Assembly: GCA_026936325.1 (NCBI GenBank)
Contig: JAPTHN010000004.1
Location: 44,161,289-44,225,288 of the forward strand
From: Platynereis dumerilii
Lineage: Eukaryota > Annelida > Polychaeta > Phyllodocida > Nereididae
Reading direction: 5' to 3'
DNA: 64,000 nucleotides
Position numbers and translations under genes: made by a program. Positions 1 through 12,800 of this stretch are shown here, piece after piece. Each line of letters begins with the position of its first letter. Position 1 is the stretch's first letter. Below the pieces are notes generated by a model. It saw only the letters and a program-made list of their open reading frames with translations. It did no database searches and was not told the DNA's origin.

Positions 1-1480
1 CTTCCTTGGGCGGCCTCTTTTTCTTCGGCTTTTGTTCGAACTGTCATTTTCACTCTTGATGCTGTTCCTATTCGGACCGGTCAACAGGCCAGCAATGGTG
101 TTAACACCTGAAGCACAGCTTTGTGGAAAACTGCTTTGGGACATATTGTCAGGTAAAGAGGATTGAGGATATGAGTGCCTCTTATCTACAGATAAATCTA
201 AAACTGGGTGATCCAAGTTGATAGGTTGCTTTTGAGACTGAAATTCAGGGTTGGGAATGTGCAATTCCGGCTGGCTGACTTGCAATTCCGGCTGAATAAC
301 TTGCAATTCCGGCTGAATAACTTGCAATTCAGGCTGAGTAACTTGCAATTCAGGCTCCGCCATTGATGCTTGCTGAAATTCAACTTGCGAATCAGACCGA
401 ATATCCAGTGGTTGTTCAGGTTGTACAAAGTGATTTCTTTGGTCGATGAAATTCATGTCCGTTTTCGGCAGCTGAACACAAGGAATGCTGGGAACCTTCA
501 ACGGTGATTTCCTTGTGACGGCTACGTCCTCTAATTCAGGAAAAGTTATCTTGGGACGTCTGCCGACTTTCGTAATTGCATAATCCTCCGGCAAAACCAT
601 TTCTTCTTCCTTAATGTAATGTGTCGAGTAATCTTGAACCGATTCATCCATCTGAAACAAATCACATATGTAGAAACATCTATGAAATTTTTCACATCTT
701 TACTTTGCATTTCTATTTTGCATTGAGACATTTCCAAATATCTGCAACTTGAGTCTCCATCTTCATTCTTGAAATATGTCACTTGTGGCTCCATCTACGC
801 TTTCAGAATCAATGACTTGTGGTTCCATCTACAGATTCTAAAATTTGTCACAATTATTGCTCCTCCTCATATCTTTCTATCTATGTCTTGTGTCTCGATC
901 TAAACTAAAAACATAAAATACCATTAACACTTAGAATTACAAGCCATTCAGAATCTTTTCCCATTGCATTTTTCCGACAATATAATTGTCTGTCCTTGTA
1001 GAACTGTAAAATCTTGAGAACTTGAAAATATTTTACATTAAGAAATCCTTATTTATTAAAATATTGTCCAAAAAGACAACATAAATCATAGAAAAGAACA
1101 AATTCATAACTATTACCTCATGCTGATTACTGGCATCACTGAAGAGGGCGACGGGCAGACTACCGGACGATCTTTTCGAGGGAGAATCTTCAACGTCAAA
1201 ACTTTCTTCGAGGGTATACTCCTTCTTGTACTCTGCATTGACCCCACTTCTTCGCCCTCTCTTCCGTTTCGGAGGGGGCCCAGCCTCCTCTCTCGAATAG
1301 ATGTCACTCAGATTCACCAAGAAGATTTCTCGCTTGTTCAGAGTCACCCCCAGTAGTCCTTCAATGAAGATTTCTTCTATGTCCGGCAAGACCTGGCGGC
1401 ATGTCTCCATGATATTTGACGCCAAAGCGGCACGCACCTCGTTCTTGGTCCGTTTAAGAACCATCTTGGTGCCGTACAGG
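1..1480 (-). CDS. Unrecognised AT-hook nuclear protein, two exons, 3' part outside window
   Basis: Two exons can be joined. The upstream exon follows a clear acceptor (tctttccag) at about 1481 and ends at 1117 before gtaata. The downstream exon starts at 651 after tttgtttcag and stays open to base 1 in the same phase. I place the first Met at 1464, but in-frame codons for LYGTK precede it, so coding may begin in an earlier exon. From the Met there are 116 + 217 residues. Visible parts: a structured-looking N-terminus (IEEIFIEGLLGVTLNKREIF), a basic stretch PPKRKRGRR that looks like a nuclear signal, five tandem heptads of the type QPELQVI, and at the window edge RRKRGRPRK, an AT-hook core. 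A chromatin or DNA-binding role is inferred from the AT-hook and basic patches only. I do not recognise the family. Confidence 0.6.
260..356 (-). repeat. 21-bp in-frame minisatellite coding QPELQV heptads
   Basis: About five copies of a 21-bp unit lie inside the second visible exon of the AT-hook gene. Each unit encodes one heptad (QPELQVT, QPELQVI twice, QPELQVS, QPELHIP). Because the unit is a multiple of three, copy-number change keeps the frame, so length polymorphism is expected. Confidence 0.8.
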
Positions 1481-1554
1481 TCTGGAAAGAAATGTTTTAG
1501 AATATAAAATATTTGCTTGATATGAGGTGTTAGCCTTACATTTCATAAGGGTGT

Positions 1555-1850
1555 ACCCTGTTGTGCTATCAGGGCTCTATCATTCATACTGTGTGTTGTC
1601 ATTCATGGGTGTTTTTATCATGGGTGTGTGTTAATGGGTGCATAACCATTCATGGGTGTCAACCGTGTCATCAAATAGGGTGTGTTATCATTCATGGATC
1701 TGTTATCTTTTTATGGGTATACATGTAATCATTCATGGGTGTGTTATCATTCATGGGGGGGCCATTGGGGGTGTTATAATTCATGTGTTATTATATATGG
1801 TCATTATTGTTCATTAACTTATCATTCATTTTTTTGTTCATTAGATATAT
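1555..1850. repeat. Degenerate TTCATGGGTGTGTTATCA repeats
   Basis: The stretch repeats variants of ATCATTCATGGGTGTGTT with irregular spacing, in non-coding DNA upstream of the AT-hook gene exon. The surrounding 1481-2387 interval otherwise shows only AT-rich sequence and no supported exon. Confidence 0.6.
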
Positions 1851-2387
1851 TTCAAAATGAAAGTTGTTCATCTATGGTATGTAGTGTTTTCTGAAAGAGC
1901 AACTCAGCAAGTTTACAAAGCCCATTAATTCCTGATATCCTATTACATGTACTAGTTTTGATAGTGTATACTCACTATACTGTATAGCATACATTCCATC
2001 CTATTTTATATCTTATTCCTCCATCTGCAGCCTATACCATGAGAGATAAAATTTTTTAAATTCCAAATACATTTTAAACAAATATTTTAATCTGCATATA
2101 TATATATTTCATTTATCAATATTGATAAGATTTCTAAATCTCCCAATATATCCAAATTCAACCAATATTCTTTAATTGAATAATACCGCAAAGTTCTACG
2201 GCCTCTATTCCATTATAAATATTCAAGCAGCTAAAGTCTGGCAACAAAATAGTGAAATAAATTTAAAAAGAAAAGATTTTTGTAAGGCTGGCCTGATTTC
2301 AACAGCTGACCTCAAAAGTTCCAACAGTGAAAATCATACGATTTTTGACCATTTGCAGTAAATTCATCAATCAATCTACCAATCAGT

Positions 2388-2451
2388 AAGTCTATCTGTC
2401 TGCCTATCCGCCCATCTATCTATCTGCCTATCTATCTATCTATCTATCTGC

Positions 2452-2521
<70 letters not shown>

Positions 2522-2690
2522 GTCTGTCTGTCTATCTATATATGGATTGATATATTGATTGATCTATCTGTGAAACAATCAATGAATGAATCAATGAATC
2601 AACAAATGAATCTATCTATCTATCTATCTATCTATCAATTAATCATTCTGTTGATGATTGATTTATCTGTCAAACTATCAATCTATTCAA
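2388..2690. repeat. TATC microsatellite with AATC/AATG-rich flank
   Basis: A nearly pure (TATC)n run occupies about 2410-2540, with TGTC and TGCC variants at its edges. It grades into degenerate tetranucleotides and a second short TATC run near 2610-2636. It has no coding content. Confidence 0.95.
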
Positions 2691-2871
2691 TGCAATGTAG
2701 TCACCAACACAGCTTCTAATACAGGGCCAATATTATCAGACTTCTATTTTCAGTAGGGCAAGGGGATGTCCCTCCAGTTTCATAAACCAAAGAACTATAA
2801 TTGCGATTTGCGAAAAGACAACTCACTATGGTCAAACAGTCATCTGGGAGTACACACTTATTTCTCCTTAT

Positions 2872-3254
2872 TATAGTCTGTTTCCCCTGAGTTGAGAGCG
2901 GTGCTTCAAACAGTTCCTAAACTGAAGATGTCAACAGCATTGATGAACCATGACCTGTTTATCACTCAGGGAACCACAGAGGTCCTGGTGACACTAGGAG
3001 TTGTATCAGTGGTGTAGATATTCAATAAAGGGTGCACATGCATATAAGGGGTTTTACCTCTGCTGAAAACCCCTAAAAAGTTACCAGATATGCCCATGGA
3101 CACTGATGAAGCAGGACCAGATCTGATGCTTTATGAGAAACAGATGTATTAGCTCAAGATAGTGCAGTTTTTGGTGTTAAAGGTGTGGAATTTGATAGGC
3201 TTGTGTGGCAGTTTGTGCATTTTTCCGCTCTCAACTCAGGGGAAACAGACTATA
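2872..3254. mobile_element. MITE, 383 bp, perfect 30-bp terminal inverted repeats
   Basis: The left end (2872-2901) begins TATAGTCTGTTTCCCCTGAG and the right end (3225-3254) is its exact reverse complement over 30 bp. The flanks are compatible with a TA target duplication, as in Tc1/mariner-like elements. No transposase ORF lies inside, so it is non-autonomous. The perfect match suggests a fairly young insertion. Superfamily is inferred from the TA only. Confidence 0.8.
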
Positions 3255-4137
3255 CCAAGTGACTCAGAATAAGGTCTTCAATCTTTGACCAAAGATGAAT
3301 GGATTATGGTTGATTGGGGCTCTTTTTCCTGAATTTATAAACCTAAGCAGCCAGATGCGCCACATATTACATGTCTTTCCACATTGCGGGTCTTTGGTTT
3401 GTTCAGTAGTAACTTGTCTCATAACACTGCGGGTATTTGATATAGACTACGGTTACATGCCTCTTATCACACTGCAGTTACATGTATTACCACACTGTTA
3501 GGTCTTTGAATGTACTCCATCAGTTGTGTCTTATCATTCTTAGGTCTTTGATATAGAGTCTGCAGTTGCATGTCTTACCATAAAATAAGATCTTTGATAC
3601 AACCCACACAGTTCACCCTGACAGTGAACCCCAAAACTACACCCAATCCTGCAGACTGCAGTGCCCCCTCCCACTAGTGCCCCCAAAATGTACCCCTTCC
3701 ATTTCCAACACCCCCCTGCCCCCCTGTAATTCATTCTGAACCCTCTACCCCTCAAAATAACCCCCTTATAGCTGCAATACCCCTATGCATTTCCTATTCA
3801 TATATACTGTGACCCTCATAGCATGGGGAGGGGGGGTATTTTGAGGCAGGTTGTTAGCAGGGGGGCAGGGGGGTTGAGGGGAGTGGTCGACTTAGAAATA
3901 GAAGTGGGGGCAAATTCTGGAGTCTAACTACATCAAAATTTTCACTTCAACATGCACTATTTTTCTCTTTTCATTATAAAATAAAATTTTATAGAGCAAT
4001 GAAGAGGTTCAACAGAGAAGAGTGTTCAGGACATCTATCACTTTTTTTCGTTGTTTAAAAATAACATGAAATTTTTTTTCAAATATTTTTTATCCTAATT
4101 ATAGCTGTTGATCCATTGATTTATTTCGTTGCAAATT
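3255..4137. other. Non-coding, SINE tail fragment and C/G homopolymer runs
   Basis: A fragment matching the tail of the tRNA-SINE family (GATTGGGGCT then CCTGAATTTAT) lies at about 3293-3348. From 3640 to 3900 the sequence is rich in C5-C6 and G5-G7 runs. I see no exon. Confidence 0.6.
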
Positions 4138-4276
4138 TATCTATCCATCTATCTATCTATCTATCTACCTAACAAACTATCTTATCTTTCTAGCAAACTA
4201 TCTTTCTAGCAAGCAATCTATCTAGTTAGCTATCTAGTTAGCTATCTAGTTATCTATCTAGTTATCTATCTAGTTG

Positions 4277-4372
<96 letters not shown>

Positions 4373-4387
4373 GCAATCTATCTATCT
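4138..4387. repeat. Long TATC microsatellite
   Basis: This is about 250 bp of (TATC)n, interrupted by TAGC and TAGT variants in its left half and pure in the middle. Confidence 0.95.
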
Positions 4388-5079
4388 AAAACATGATCTG
4401 ATATTATCTTCTACATATTTCCACTATAAACTGCAACCCCTCCCAAAATGTTGAATATAATATTCTAGTACATTGCAAACCAACCCTAGTATAGAATACT
4501 CCCCCTAACCCTCCCCCTCCACATACCCCTCCAAATTTCTGCTTTCCAAAAACCCTGTAGGCCTAGTGCAGAGCTCACAGGAGCAGACATAGTCAGTGTT
4601 TCGCCCTACTGCAATCTATTTACTGGGGGAGGAGTGGGGGGGGGAGCCCCCTGCCCCCAATAGATTGAAACCCGCCCCAGTAGATTGAAGCCCCCAGCAG
4701 TTAGGTCCCCCCTGCCCCGTGGCTGAAATATGTCAAATAACCTCCACTGAAGATACTCCCCTGGATGTTACCCCCCCTCCATTTATAACCCAATGCTCCC
4801 TCACCTCATGGGGGGCAGGGGGGGGACTACTAAGGGGGGACAAAAAGGGGGCAGGGGGGCAGAAAAATGTTTAGGTCTATATATAGCTCCCCCTGCAGCT
4901 CAGCTATGCAGAATAGACCTTTTATACATACTGCAGCCTTTAAAGCCCATGCTCCCAAATTTAACCATGGAGTTTCAAGTAAACCTATATCAGGTTTTAT
5001 ACATACAGTTTATATCTGATGTCTGAAGTGCAAACTACTCCCCTTAAATTTACTAACCATGGCAAAAGATAGACAGGTG
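4388..5079. other. Non-coding G/C-homopolymer-rich stretch
   Basis: Runs of 6-9 G or C recur at 4500-4870, including several GGGGGCAGGGGGG-like blocks that could form G-quadruplexes. CAATCTATTTACTGGGG near 4611 is partly inverted as CCCCAGTAGATTG near 4676, so a hairpin or decayed MITE may be present. No gene is seen. Confidence 0.5.
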
Positions 5080-5182
5080 GCGGATAGATAGATAGATGGA
5101 TAGATAGATAGAATCTTATGGGATAGATATGTATAAAATTTAGTTAGTACAAAGTATACAGAGTGATCCTGGAGAGTGAGAG

Positions 5183-5228
<46 letters not shown>

Positions 5229-5236
5229 GTAGATCT

Positions 5237-5289
<53 letters not shown>

Positions 5290-5290
5290 C
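5080..5290. repeat. GATA microsatellite
   Basis: (GATA)n runs lie at about 5080-5111 and 5183-5290, with GACA variants near the right end. The strand register is opposite to the TATC arrays at 2.4 and 4.1 kb. Confidence 0.95.
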
Positions 5291-5495
5291 AAACAGCTAG
5301 ACAGATAGGTAGACAGACCGTAACACATGTACATATCCAAGCAAATATGCAAAATTTGGTCATGGGGGGGGGGGCCGGTGGGAGGGAGGCTCCCTTGTCA
5401 TTATTAAAAGATTTATATTTATATCTGGGGTTATAAACTGGCACAAACTAAAATTATTTAGAAATTCATGACATTGAAATGAGAAAATATTAAAT

Positions 5496-5745
5496 AAAAT
5501 ATTCCACAAAATACTATAACTCTACAGTCTCCATCCAAGCATCAGAACTGGCATTTTTAAGCCAGGCAATATTTTTTCCCTTTAATGCATGAATATATGT
5601 AATTGTTTGTTTAAATTTATAAAATATTCCACAAAATACTATAACTCTACATTCTCCATCCAAGCATCAGAACTGGCATTTTTAAGCCAGGCAATATTTT
5701 TTCCCTTTAATGCATGAATATATGTAATTGTTTGTTTAAATTTAT
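5496..5745. repeat. Two tandem copies of a 125-bp unit
   Basis: Bases 5496-5620 and 5621-5745 are almost identical. The only difference I noticed is cagtctcc in one copy against cattctcc in the other. This is a very recent tandem duplication of non-coding DNA. Confidence 0.95.
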
Positions 5746-5967
5746 ATATGAAGGCTCCTCCCTATTTCAGATTTGTTTAGATATTGCCATAGCAAATAAA
5801 CTGAATACCAAATTTAGAATATTCAAGCTGGTTGTATACATGATAGACTTTAAATCAGATGTAAATAATTCCCTTCAAATTTTTCTTTATTTTATAGCTT
5901 CCTTTGATGCTGCAACATGGTATAACATCCTTGTTTAAAAAAACCAGTGGGTGGGGCGTTCTTTTAA

Positions 5968-6128
5968 TGATGGATAATTGGGGCTTTTCCTCCTGAATTT
6001 CTGACATAAATAGTCTCAATCGGCAATGAGGCAAAGTAAGTTTGATACTGCCGCCAAATAGAAGTCAAGGAGACCCACACAGAGCTGGATTCGAACCTGG
6101 GACCCTGCGATTACCAACTGAGCAAAGC
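5968..6128 (-). mobile_element. tRNA-derived SINE, near full length
   Basis: Read on the minus strand, the head holds a tRNA-type A box (GCTCAGTTGG) and a perfect B box (GGTTCGAATCC). The body follows, and the tail is the complement of TGGATAATTGGGGCTTTTCC. It is the most complete copy of a family found at several other places in this window. Transcription by RNA polymerase III is inferred from the boxes. Confidence 0.85.
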
Positions 6129-6703
6129 AAAAAAAAGTTTTTTCAGCACATGACACCAAAGGAAGATTTTTTTCCACAGTGAAATAAATTATTCAAGCTT
6201 TCTCATAAAGTTTCTCTCTGTGTATCAATCTATCTATTAGTTCGGATCTTGTTATTCACAAATTAAAAATTCATATATCACTACAACGTGTAGGCTTATA
6301 TCATCGTCTATTTGGGGAAGTTAATGCATGTACACGAAATATGCATCAAATTCCCAAATTTGCAATTTACGTAATCATGGTTTTGGAATCTACCTATCTT
6401 AGCAAAAGGAAATGCATTACATATGTATCTACTACCACACATATATTATATATTGCCACTTAGTGGTATTACACAATATACAATAGTCAACATGAATAAA
6501 AACATTTAATGAAACTATAAAATAGAACCAACAAAGAGTTTATAAAAATACAGATTGAATTTCTTACGATATACAATATATGAATCATTTATTTCTAAAA
6601 TACCATTTTCATGTCTTCAGACTATTTTTAAAATTAAAACAAAATTTTATTAACATTATTAAGGCATTTATTAGGCATTATGTCCTGTATTTATGAATAC
6701 GTT

Positions 6704-9700
6704 CAGGGTTCGAAATTAGCATGAATTTGATGGGAGTCATTCGGACTCCTATGTTTCAGATTTTGGGAGTCCGTATGATGATGTGGGAGTCCAAAGAAAT
6801 ATGAGAATTAGTATTTGGATAGGTGGATTTTTTTTAGAGATTCGATATTGAATATTTGTTTATCTTTGGTCTCCAAAAACATCAGTTAATATAGATATAG
6901 GAAGTATGAAATGGTTTACGATCATCCAGAGAAGACAATCTGCCATCAATCTGTATGTGGCTACAGGCTTATTGCATTGTACAATTGGCAGCTCTGTTTT
7001 TAAGAATTTCAGCATATTTGAAGGCAAGGAAGTTAATAGCACTTCAGGATGACACTTCAGATATGGCAGTCCAATACAAATTTGACACTTCCAGAACAAT
7101 CCTAAAAACAATCACACCCTTTTGAATTGGTTAATTGATCTCAATTGGATTGGTTACTTCAACTTACTTGGGTGACACAAGGGAGTCTGGAACTGAGTGG
7201 GATGCATTACATCTTAGCTAGAGGGAGTCCATGGACAAAATTAATGTAGGAGTCAGTTTCAATAATTTGGTATTGAATAATTTGGTAATTAATTTGTGTT
7301 TATATAAGTCAACCCAAACTCTGATATCATTAGTAGTAGTAGTAGATTTATTGTCCGGAGACCAATTATGATAGTTTACATCATGTAATCGAGGTTTTCA
7401 ATTCTGAGCTACATATGAGATTTACATTGCTTCATATAGCTTAATAATTTCATAAATATACTTGCATAGGTTTTTACAGTCACTGTTCATTAAGTGCAAA
7501 ATTGATTGGAAATTTAACTGGAATTTTGAGCGAGTATCAGCAGCTAGAACACACGAGCATAGCACATGTGCTTCAGTTTGTATTTGACCACATGGACACA
7601 GACGGTCTTCTTTGGCAATCCTGGACCACCTTCCAGTCTCAATCTTTAGCCTGTGGGATCCCGTACGTATCCTGGTTGCTGCAATACGGTGCACTTCAGG
7701 GATATCAGCAGCCTTCTCATACATGCGATGTTTTGTGAATGTGGGGTTCAGTGATCTATAAACCTCCCTCCTGGATGTTTCCGACTCATTTATTTTTGTA
7801 ATGATTTGCAGATTCGATTCTTCCACATACTTTCTCTCACGTGGGGCACTAAGAAAGCTTTCTATCATCTTCCCTGCTGGGCATTTCACTTCCACGGCCA
7901 TTCTTACTATCCTTTCTATGTAAGATCCATTGTAGTCTGACCTCGATATTAGACTGTTCAGAAACTGAAGTTGCCTTTGCAGTATAAAGCTCTTTGCAGA
8001 CCCAATTTGTAACTCGGCACAAACAATGTCATTGCACGTAGTCTGACGGACTCCAAGCAAGTGTTTCAGAGTGGACATGTAGGCAGACTCAGCTGGTTTT
8101 AAGTTTTTAGTGAACCAGGTCTCGCAGCAGTAGAATATGGCACTTTGAAATGCACTCTTCCAGACTTCCATTTTCATGTAGACGGGCATATCTGCATGTC
8201 TCATTAGGAATGACGAGAACTTGTGCAATTGTGCATTCTTTTGTAAGAAGTGTGCCTTCACTTGACTCGCTATTGAGACGTCACTGATCAGAGCCCCAAG
8301 GTATGTATAGCTGTCGGTATGTTCAATAGTTCTGTCACCCAGATCGAATAGAGATGTTTGCCCATTCACACACATGAATTGTGACTTGGGGGAGTTAATT
8401 TTCATCCCAAGGAGTCGCTGCATTCTTTGAGTAGTTGTAGCTTGGTTTGCATGGCCTCTCTGGAAGTGGCAACAACCACTGTGTCGTCCATCAGAAGAAG
8501 AATATGCAGGTACTCGAGCCACCCATCGGCGCCATATGATTCCACTGCTTCTATAGTGGGATCAATGTAGCAAGTGAACAAGTTGCAGCTTGTAGTTGCT
8601 CCCTGGCGCACTCCCGAAGTTGACGCAAACTTCTCGCTACCAATTTGGCAGAAAGATTCTTGGAGACAGGCTTTGATGGCGCGAAGGAATTTTGTTCCAC
8701 ATCCCATAGAGTCTAAGTGTAGAAGAAGTTTGTTTCTGTCGATGCGATCATACGCCTTCTCGTAGTCAATAAACATTAAATACAGGGTTTTCCTGCATTT
8801 CCTTGCAATGTCCACAAGCAGTCGGAGAACAAGTACTTGTTCTTCACACCCACGTTTCTTTTGTGACCCGGCTTGGGGGTGTTTTGGTCGGTACCACAAG
8901 TTGAAGCGAGCACTCAGTGTCATGTCATACAATTTGGCCACACATTGCATGATACTTATTCCCCTATAGTTCCCTGGGTTTAACCTGTCACCTTTCTTGA
9001 AAATGTTGAACATTTTTGCAACAGTCCAAGGAGAGGGGTACTGCCCGTTGAAGATGACATTGAAGAAAAACGTCAATAGCGCAATCCAATTGTCACTCAG
9101 ATGCTTCAGTAAACCTGGCGGAACACCATCTGATCCGGCGGCCTTATTCGACTTCAACAATTGTGTAGCACGTAAAACCTCACAAGGCTGGATATCATCA
9201 TCGAGAACTGGTATGTACCTTTCAGTGGATGGCTCAAAGTCCAGTGGCTGGCTTTCAGGGTTATTGAGCAGATAGACTTGCAAATTCCATTTGCCTTCTA
9301 GTTTTCTATGATTTTTTTTTACAATGTTCTGGAGAGTGCAAACCTAACCCATTCATTCATTAGCTTGAAGTGAGCAAAGAAGTCCAATCAGCCATTCACC
9401 TCTGATGCTTATTGAAATATGATGATTGCAATTCAATTGATTGCATATAATTAATATGTACCCCCATCCTATGTGTTGATTCTAATTTGATTGATGGTGT
9501 TAATTGGATTGGATGACACTGGATGGCTGAGTGAGCTGGATTCAAGGCCAATTGCTATTGTTCACAGCCCCAAATTGCCGTGAATTTGGCTGCTTTCAAA
9601 GTTTAGGAGTCCCACGGACTCCTTACTTCTCATCTAATGGGAGTCCGTGGACAAATAAAGGAGTCTCGGACTCACGGACTCCCGCTAATTTCGAACCCTG
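6704..9700. mobile_element. hAT-like DNA transposon remnant with 17-bp TIRs, carrying a LINE
   Basis: CAGGGTTCGAAATTAGC at 6704-6720 is exactly inverted at 9684-9700. Near both ends GGGAGTCC-type motifs recur (6730-6790, 7180-7260, 9600-9680), which is typical of subterminal repeats. The CAGGG start fits hAT-like non-autonomous elements. The flanking 8-mers (aatacgtt, acgataca) no longer match clearly, suggesting age. No transposase is visible; most of the interior is the LINE at about 7331-9346. Confidence 0.7.
7331..9346 (-). mobile_element. 5'-truncated LINE with reverse transcriptase
   Basis: The open frame begins near 9346 and carries non-LTR reverse transcriptase motifs: NKAAGSDGVPPGLLKHL, GNYRGISIMQCVAKLYD, FIDYEKAYDRID (block A), SGVRQGATTSCNLF (block B) and LLMDDTVVVA (block C, where LMDD replaces the usual YADD). 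A one-base shift near 8405 separates this part from the downstream frame (GMKINSPKSQFMCVNG onward). That frame ends with a Cys/His cluster, CPCGQIQTEAHVLCSC, typical of LINE C-termini. The 3' end is a (TAC)n tail at 7331-7345. There is no endonuclease domain. The clade was not assigned. The copy is dead. Confidence 0.85.
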
Positions 9701-9847
9701 ACGATACATTAATAAGGACCAGCAGAAGACACAGCAACGAAAAATGGATGATTGGAACTACAGTCTAACATAGATACAGATCACCTGGCCAGAGCTGAAT
9801 TCGAACCCATGACCCAGGAAGCCTAGAGGGCCACCAACTGAGCTTAC

Positions 9848-12800
9848 CAAACCCCTCCCCACCTAAATTTTCTGAAAAGCATTTACAGAAAATATCATTA
9901 TAATTTTCAGTGACGTTTTACAAATTACATTTATCAAGATGACCTAAACCAATAACAGAGTTGACGACATCGAATATTAGGCTTGTTATATTAAAATCAT
10001 TTTTGCACATCCTACATACAAATTAATCATGTGATAACTTGGGTTTTTTTTCTAACTTTTCCCCATTTTTTACAATATCAATATCCAGAATATTGATCGA
10101 ACCTCCCCCCCTCATTCCTATTAGCCTGTGCCCCCCCCCTTGCCTGTGGATCAGCATCCCAACTACCCCCCCCACCCAACACAGCTGATCTGTTGCAGGA
10201 TCAATAAAATGAGCATCAGCAGCACTATGTCCTGTATTTTGGCACCAGAGGGAGGCTCAGTGAAGATATTTTTGATTGATTCACATGCAAATTGTGAAAA
10301 AGACAAAAACATTTTTTTGCGGAGCCAAATCACGCACATACTATGCTCAAAAATCAATATAGGGCCGGCCCTAATCAGTAAATTATAGTCAGCATGACTG
10401 TCATGGTGCAGGCATAATCTATCTATTTTTTAATGACTTTGATATTTTTATAAATGAAAAAAGGGCCAAAAAAAACAAAGGATCACTCCCCGCAAAAAAA
10501 AAAAAAAAAACAGAAAACAAGCAAATACAGTACCCTTCCTCCCCAAAATATATCAACCTCCCCCCCCACCAATCCTACTATACTATAGATAGACCTAGTT
10601 TAACCTACTATAGAAATATTGTATGGGGAGACCACGAGACCTGAGAGGAGGTGGGGGGCACATAATGCCATCTAGTTTGCTTGGTAGAATTCACCTCTCC
10701 CCCCCCTGCCCCCTCAGATAGGTACACCCCCCTGCCTACTCTACTGCCCCCCCCCTGCTCCAACAACCCCCCCTCTCCTCTGCTTTAACCCCTCTTCAAT
10801 AATGATACCCCCCAGAGAACGACCCCCCCCCTCCACATTCCTCTACACAACCCCACGCCCCCCTCCCCCCTGAAGGCCCTCTCCTCCCCTCCCTCTATTG
10901 ATTACCGTACTTTGCCGATTAACCGGTCTGCAGATATGATACTGTGGCTATGTGGATTTTGCTGCAGGCAACAACATTGAAGGTTTTGCCTGTAATAGGA
11001 GTTATAGAATACCTAGTAAACTAGCTGTGTGTGGACTATGGTTTGCTATTTATTTGGGGAAATATTCAGGGTAATGGATAAAAGGATAGATCCAACAGGA
11101 TAGATAATTGGATAGATGGATAGACAGCTTTATCGATAGATCTAGCGCAATAGGCCTAAAATGCTGGATTTTTATATAAATAGAGAAAATATATTGACCT
11201 ATAGATAGACAGATAAACAGACAACAAAATAGATAGACAGAAAACTAGATAAACAGATAACTAGAGATAGACAGATAATTAGAGATAGACAGATAACTTA
11301 AGATACACAGATACTTGATAGACAGATAACTGAAAATTGAGACAAATAACTAGATTTATAAAACAGACAACATTAGCCTAGAGCATGTACACTGTGCAGG
11401 GACAGATGGTGGAAAAGGCCATCAAAGGAGATAGGATGGGGGGGGGGGCTTACAGATAAACCAAAAATAACAGGATGACATAAAAAGGGGCGTGCATCAC
11501 TCAAGAGCATATTCTTGTCACTAACCAAACTTTACTGAAGGTACAGGGCTTGGATGACTTTGACTTACAACAAAATTTTCATATTCTATTTTGACTGCCA
11601 GTTGAATGCCTATTTGCTATTTCTAAATTCCAACTAATCATAAGTTCCTTATCATACTGGAATTATTTGTAAAATCAAACAACCGCTTCCTGGAAAAGTG
11701 TAAAAAACAATTTTCACTGCCATAAAAAAAAACATATATTGTTTATAAATATAATGTGCATATATTTTAGCATTGCTCTCATAGGAAATTAAAATGCATT
11801 ATAAATCGCATCTGGAATAAAGCTACTTTTTTTGGAATAAACTTTCTTTTAATTTTTTTGGAATAAAGTAACTTTTCTCCTTTTTTTGTATGTTTTTTTT
11901 TGAAAGGCCTAATTCCAAATTGTATCATAATTTTTAAGCCATGAACTTCAGCCAAAGGAGTCAAAATGACTGCAATAATTTTGAAGGTCAAAGTCAAAAT
12001 AATTTAAATAAACCGTTCACTGAAACACATAATTATACATGTCCCTTATACAAGGGTCTATGCTTGGCCTGGGGGGGGGGGTTTCTGAACCCTAGAAATT
12101 AAACTCTGTTTACATAATTGCCACATATGAAGATAATTAGTTCAGGAAGTGGGATGGGGGGGGGGCAGTGAGGGGGGGGGGTCTTTATTTGTTCTGTATA
12201 TCCTTTATTATACAGCTAACATACATTGCAAAACCTTTGATAATTGTTAAATGTTATATGCACTAATTTTTGCATTTCATAAAAATACACACCACACAGC
12301 AATTAGCCTAGGCTATGGCAGAAGCTATTAAATAGCGATTTTAAAAAATTTCATTCAAAATAAATGTTTTTACATATTTTTTTTTATCTGATAACTAAAA
12401 ATATGACAATAGTCTGCTGTGAAATCACTTAAATTAAACTCGTATGCCAATTAATAAATTGAGGGTTTTTTTTCAACTTCAATTAAGGCATCTATAGGGC
12501 TACCATATTTCAATGATGAAAGAACATTCTAAGTTGATTTTTTCTCAATTTCCATTTTCTGCATAAAATTTAAGACATGGTTTGTGGACATGGTTTCTGA
12601 AGCATATAAAATTCAAGACATGGTTTTTCATCGACACACTATGGTATCTGGGCTCCCAGTGGGCTGTGCCAGCAAGCTCGCCTGCATGTTCCCAATATCT
12701 GCCTGCTTGGCTGGGCCAACTGGGGGGAGGCTATTGCTGAGAACTAGTTTAGTGCAAAGAGAAAATTTTGGCCCCTTTATCAGTATCAGTATAAAATGAA

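Larger units (their letters stand above)
6669..9847 (-). mobile_element. tRNA-SINE split by an inserted hAT-like element
   Basis: The SINE tail (TGTCCTGTATTTATG) lies just left of 6704, and the rest of the SINE resumes at 9701. The right part runs through GGATGATTGGAAC and GAATTCGAACCCATG to ACCAACTGAGCTTACC at about 9847. The two parts are consecutive segments of the same SINE, compared with the copies at 5968 and 19826. The insertion therefore occurred inside an existing SINE. Confidence 0.75.

Noticed and set aside
5140-5444. Ile/Tyr/Leu/Ser-rich frames on the minus strand
   Set aside because: Translation of a GATA microsatellite; the same holds for the frame at 39416-39745.
7422-9283. 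Two adjacent minus-strand frames as a host gene
   Set aside because: They carry reverse transcriptase blocks and a LINE-type Cys/His end, are shifted against each other, and end in a (TAC)n tail, so this is a dead LINE.
10221-10245. Another SINE tail (CACTATGTCCTGTATTTTGG)
   Set aside because: Only about 15 matching bases and none of the neighbouring tail or body sequence.
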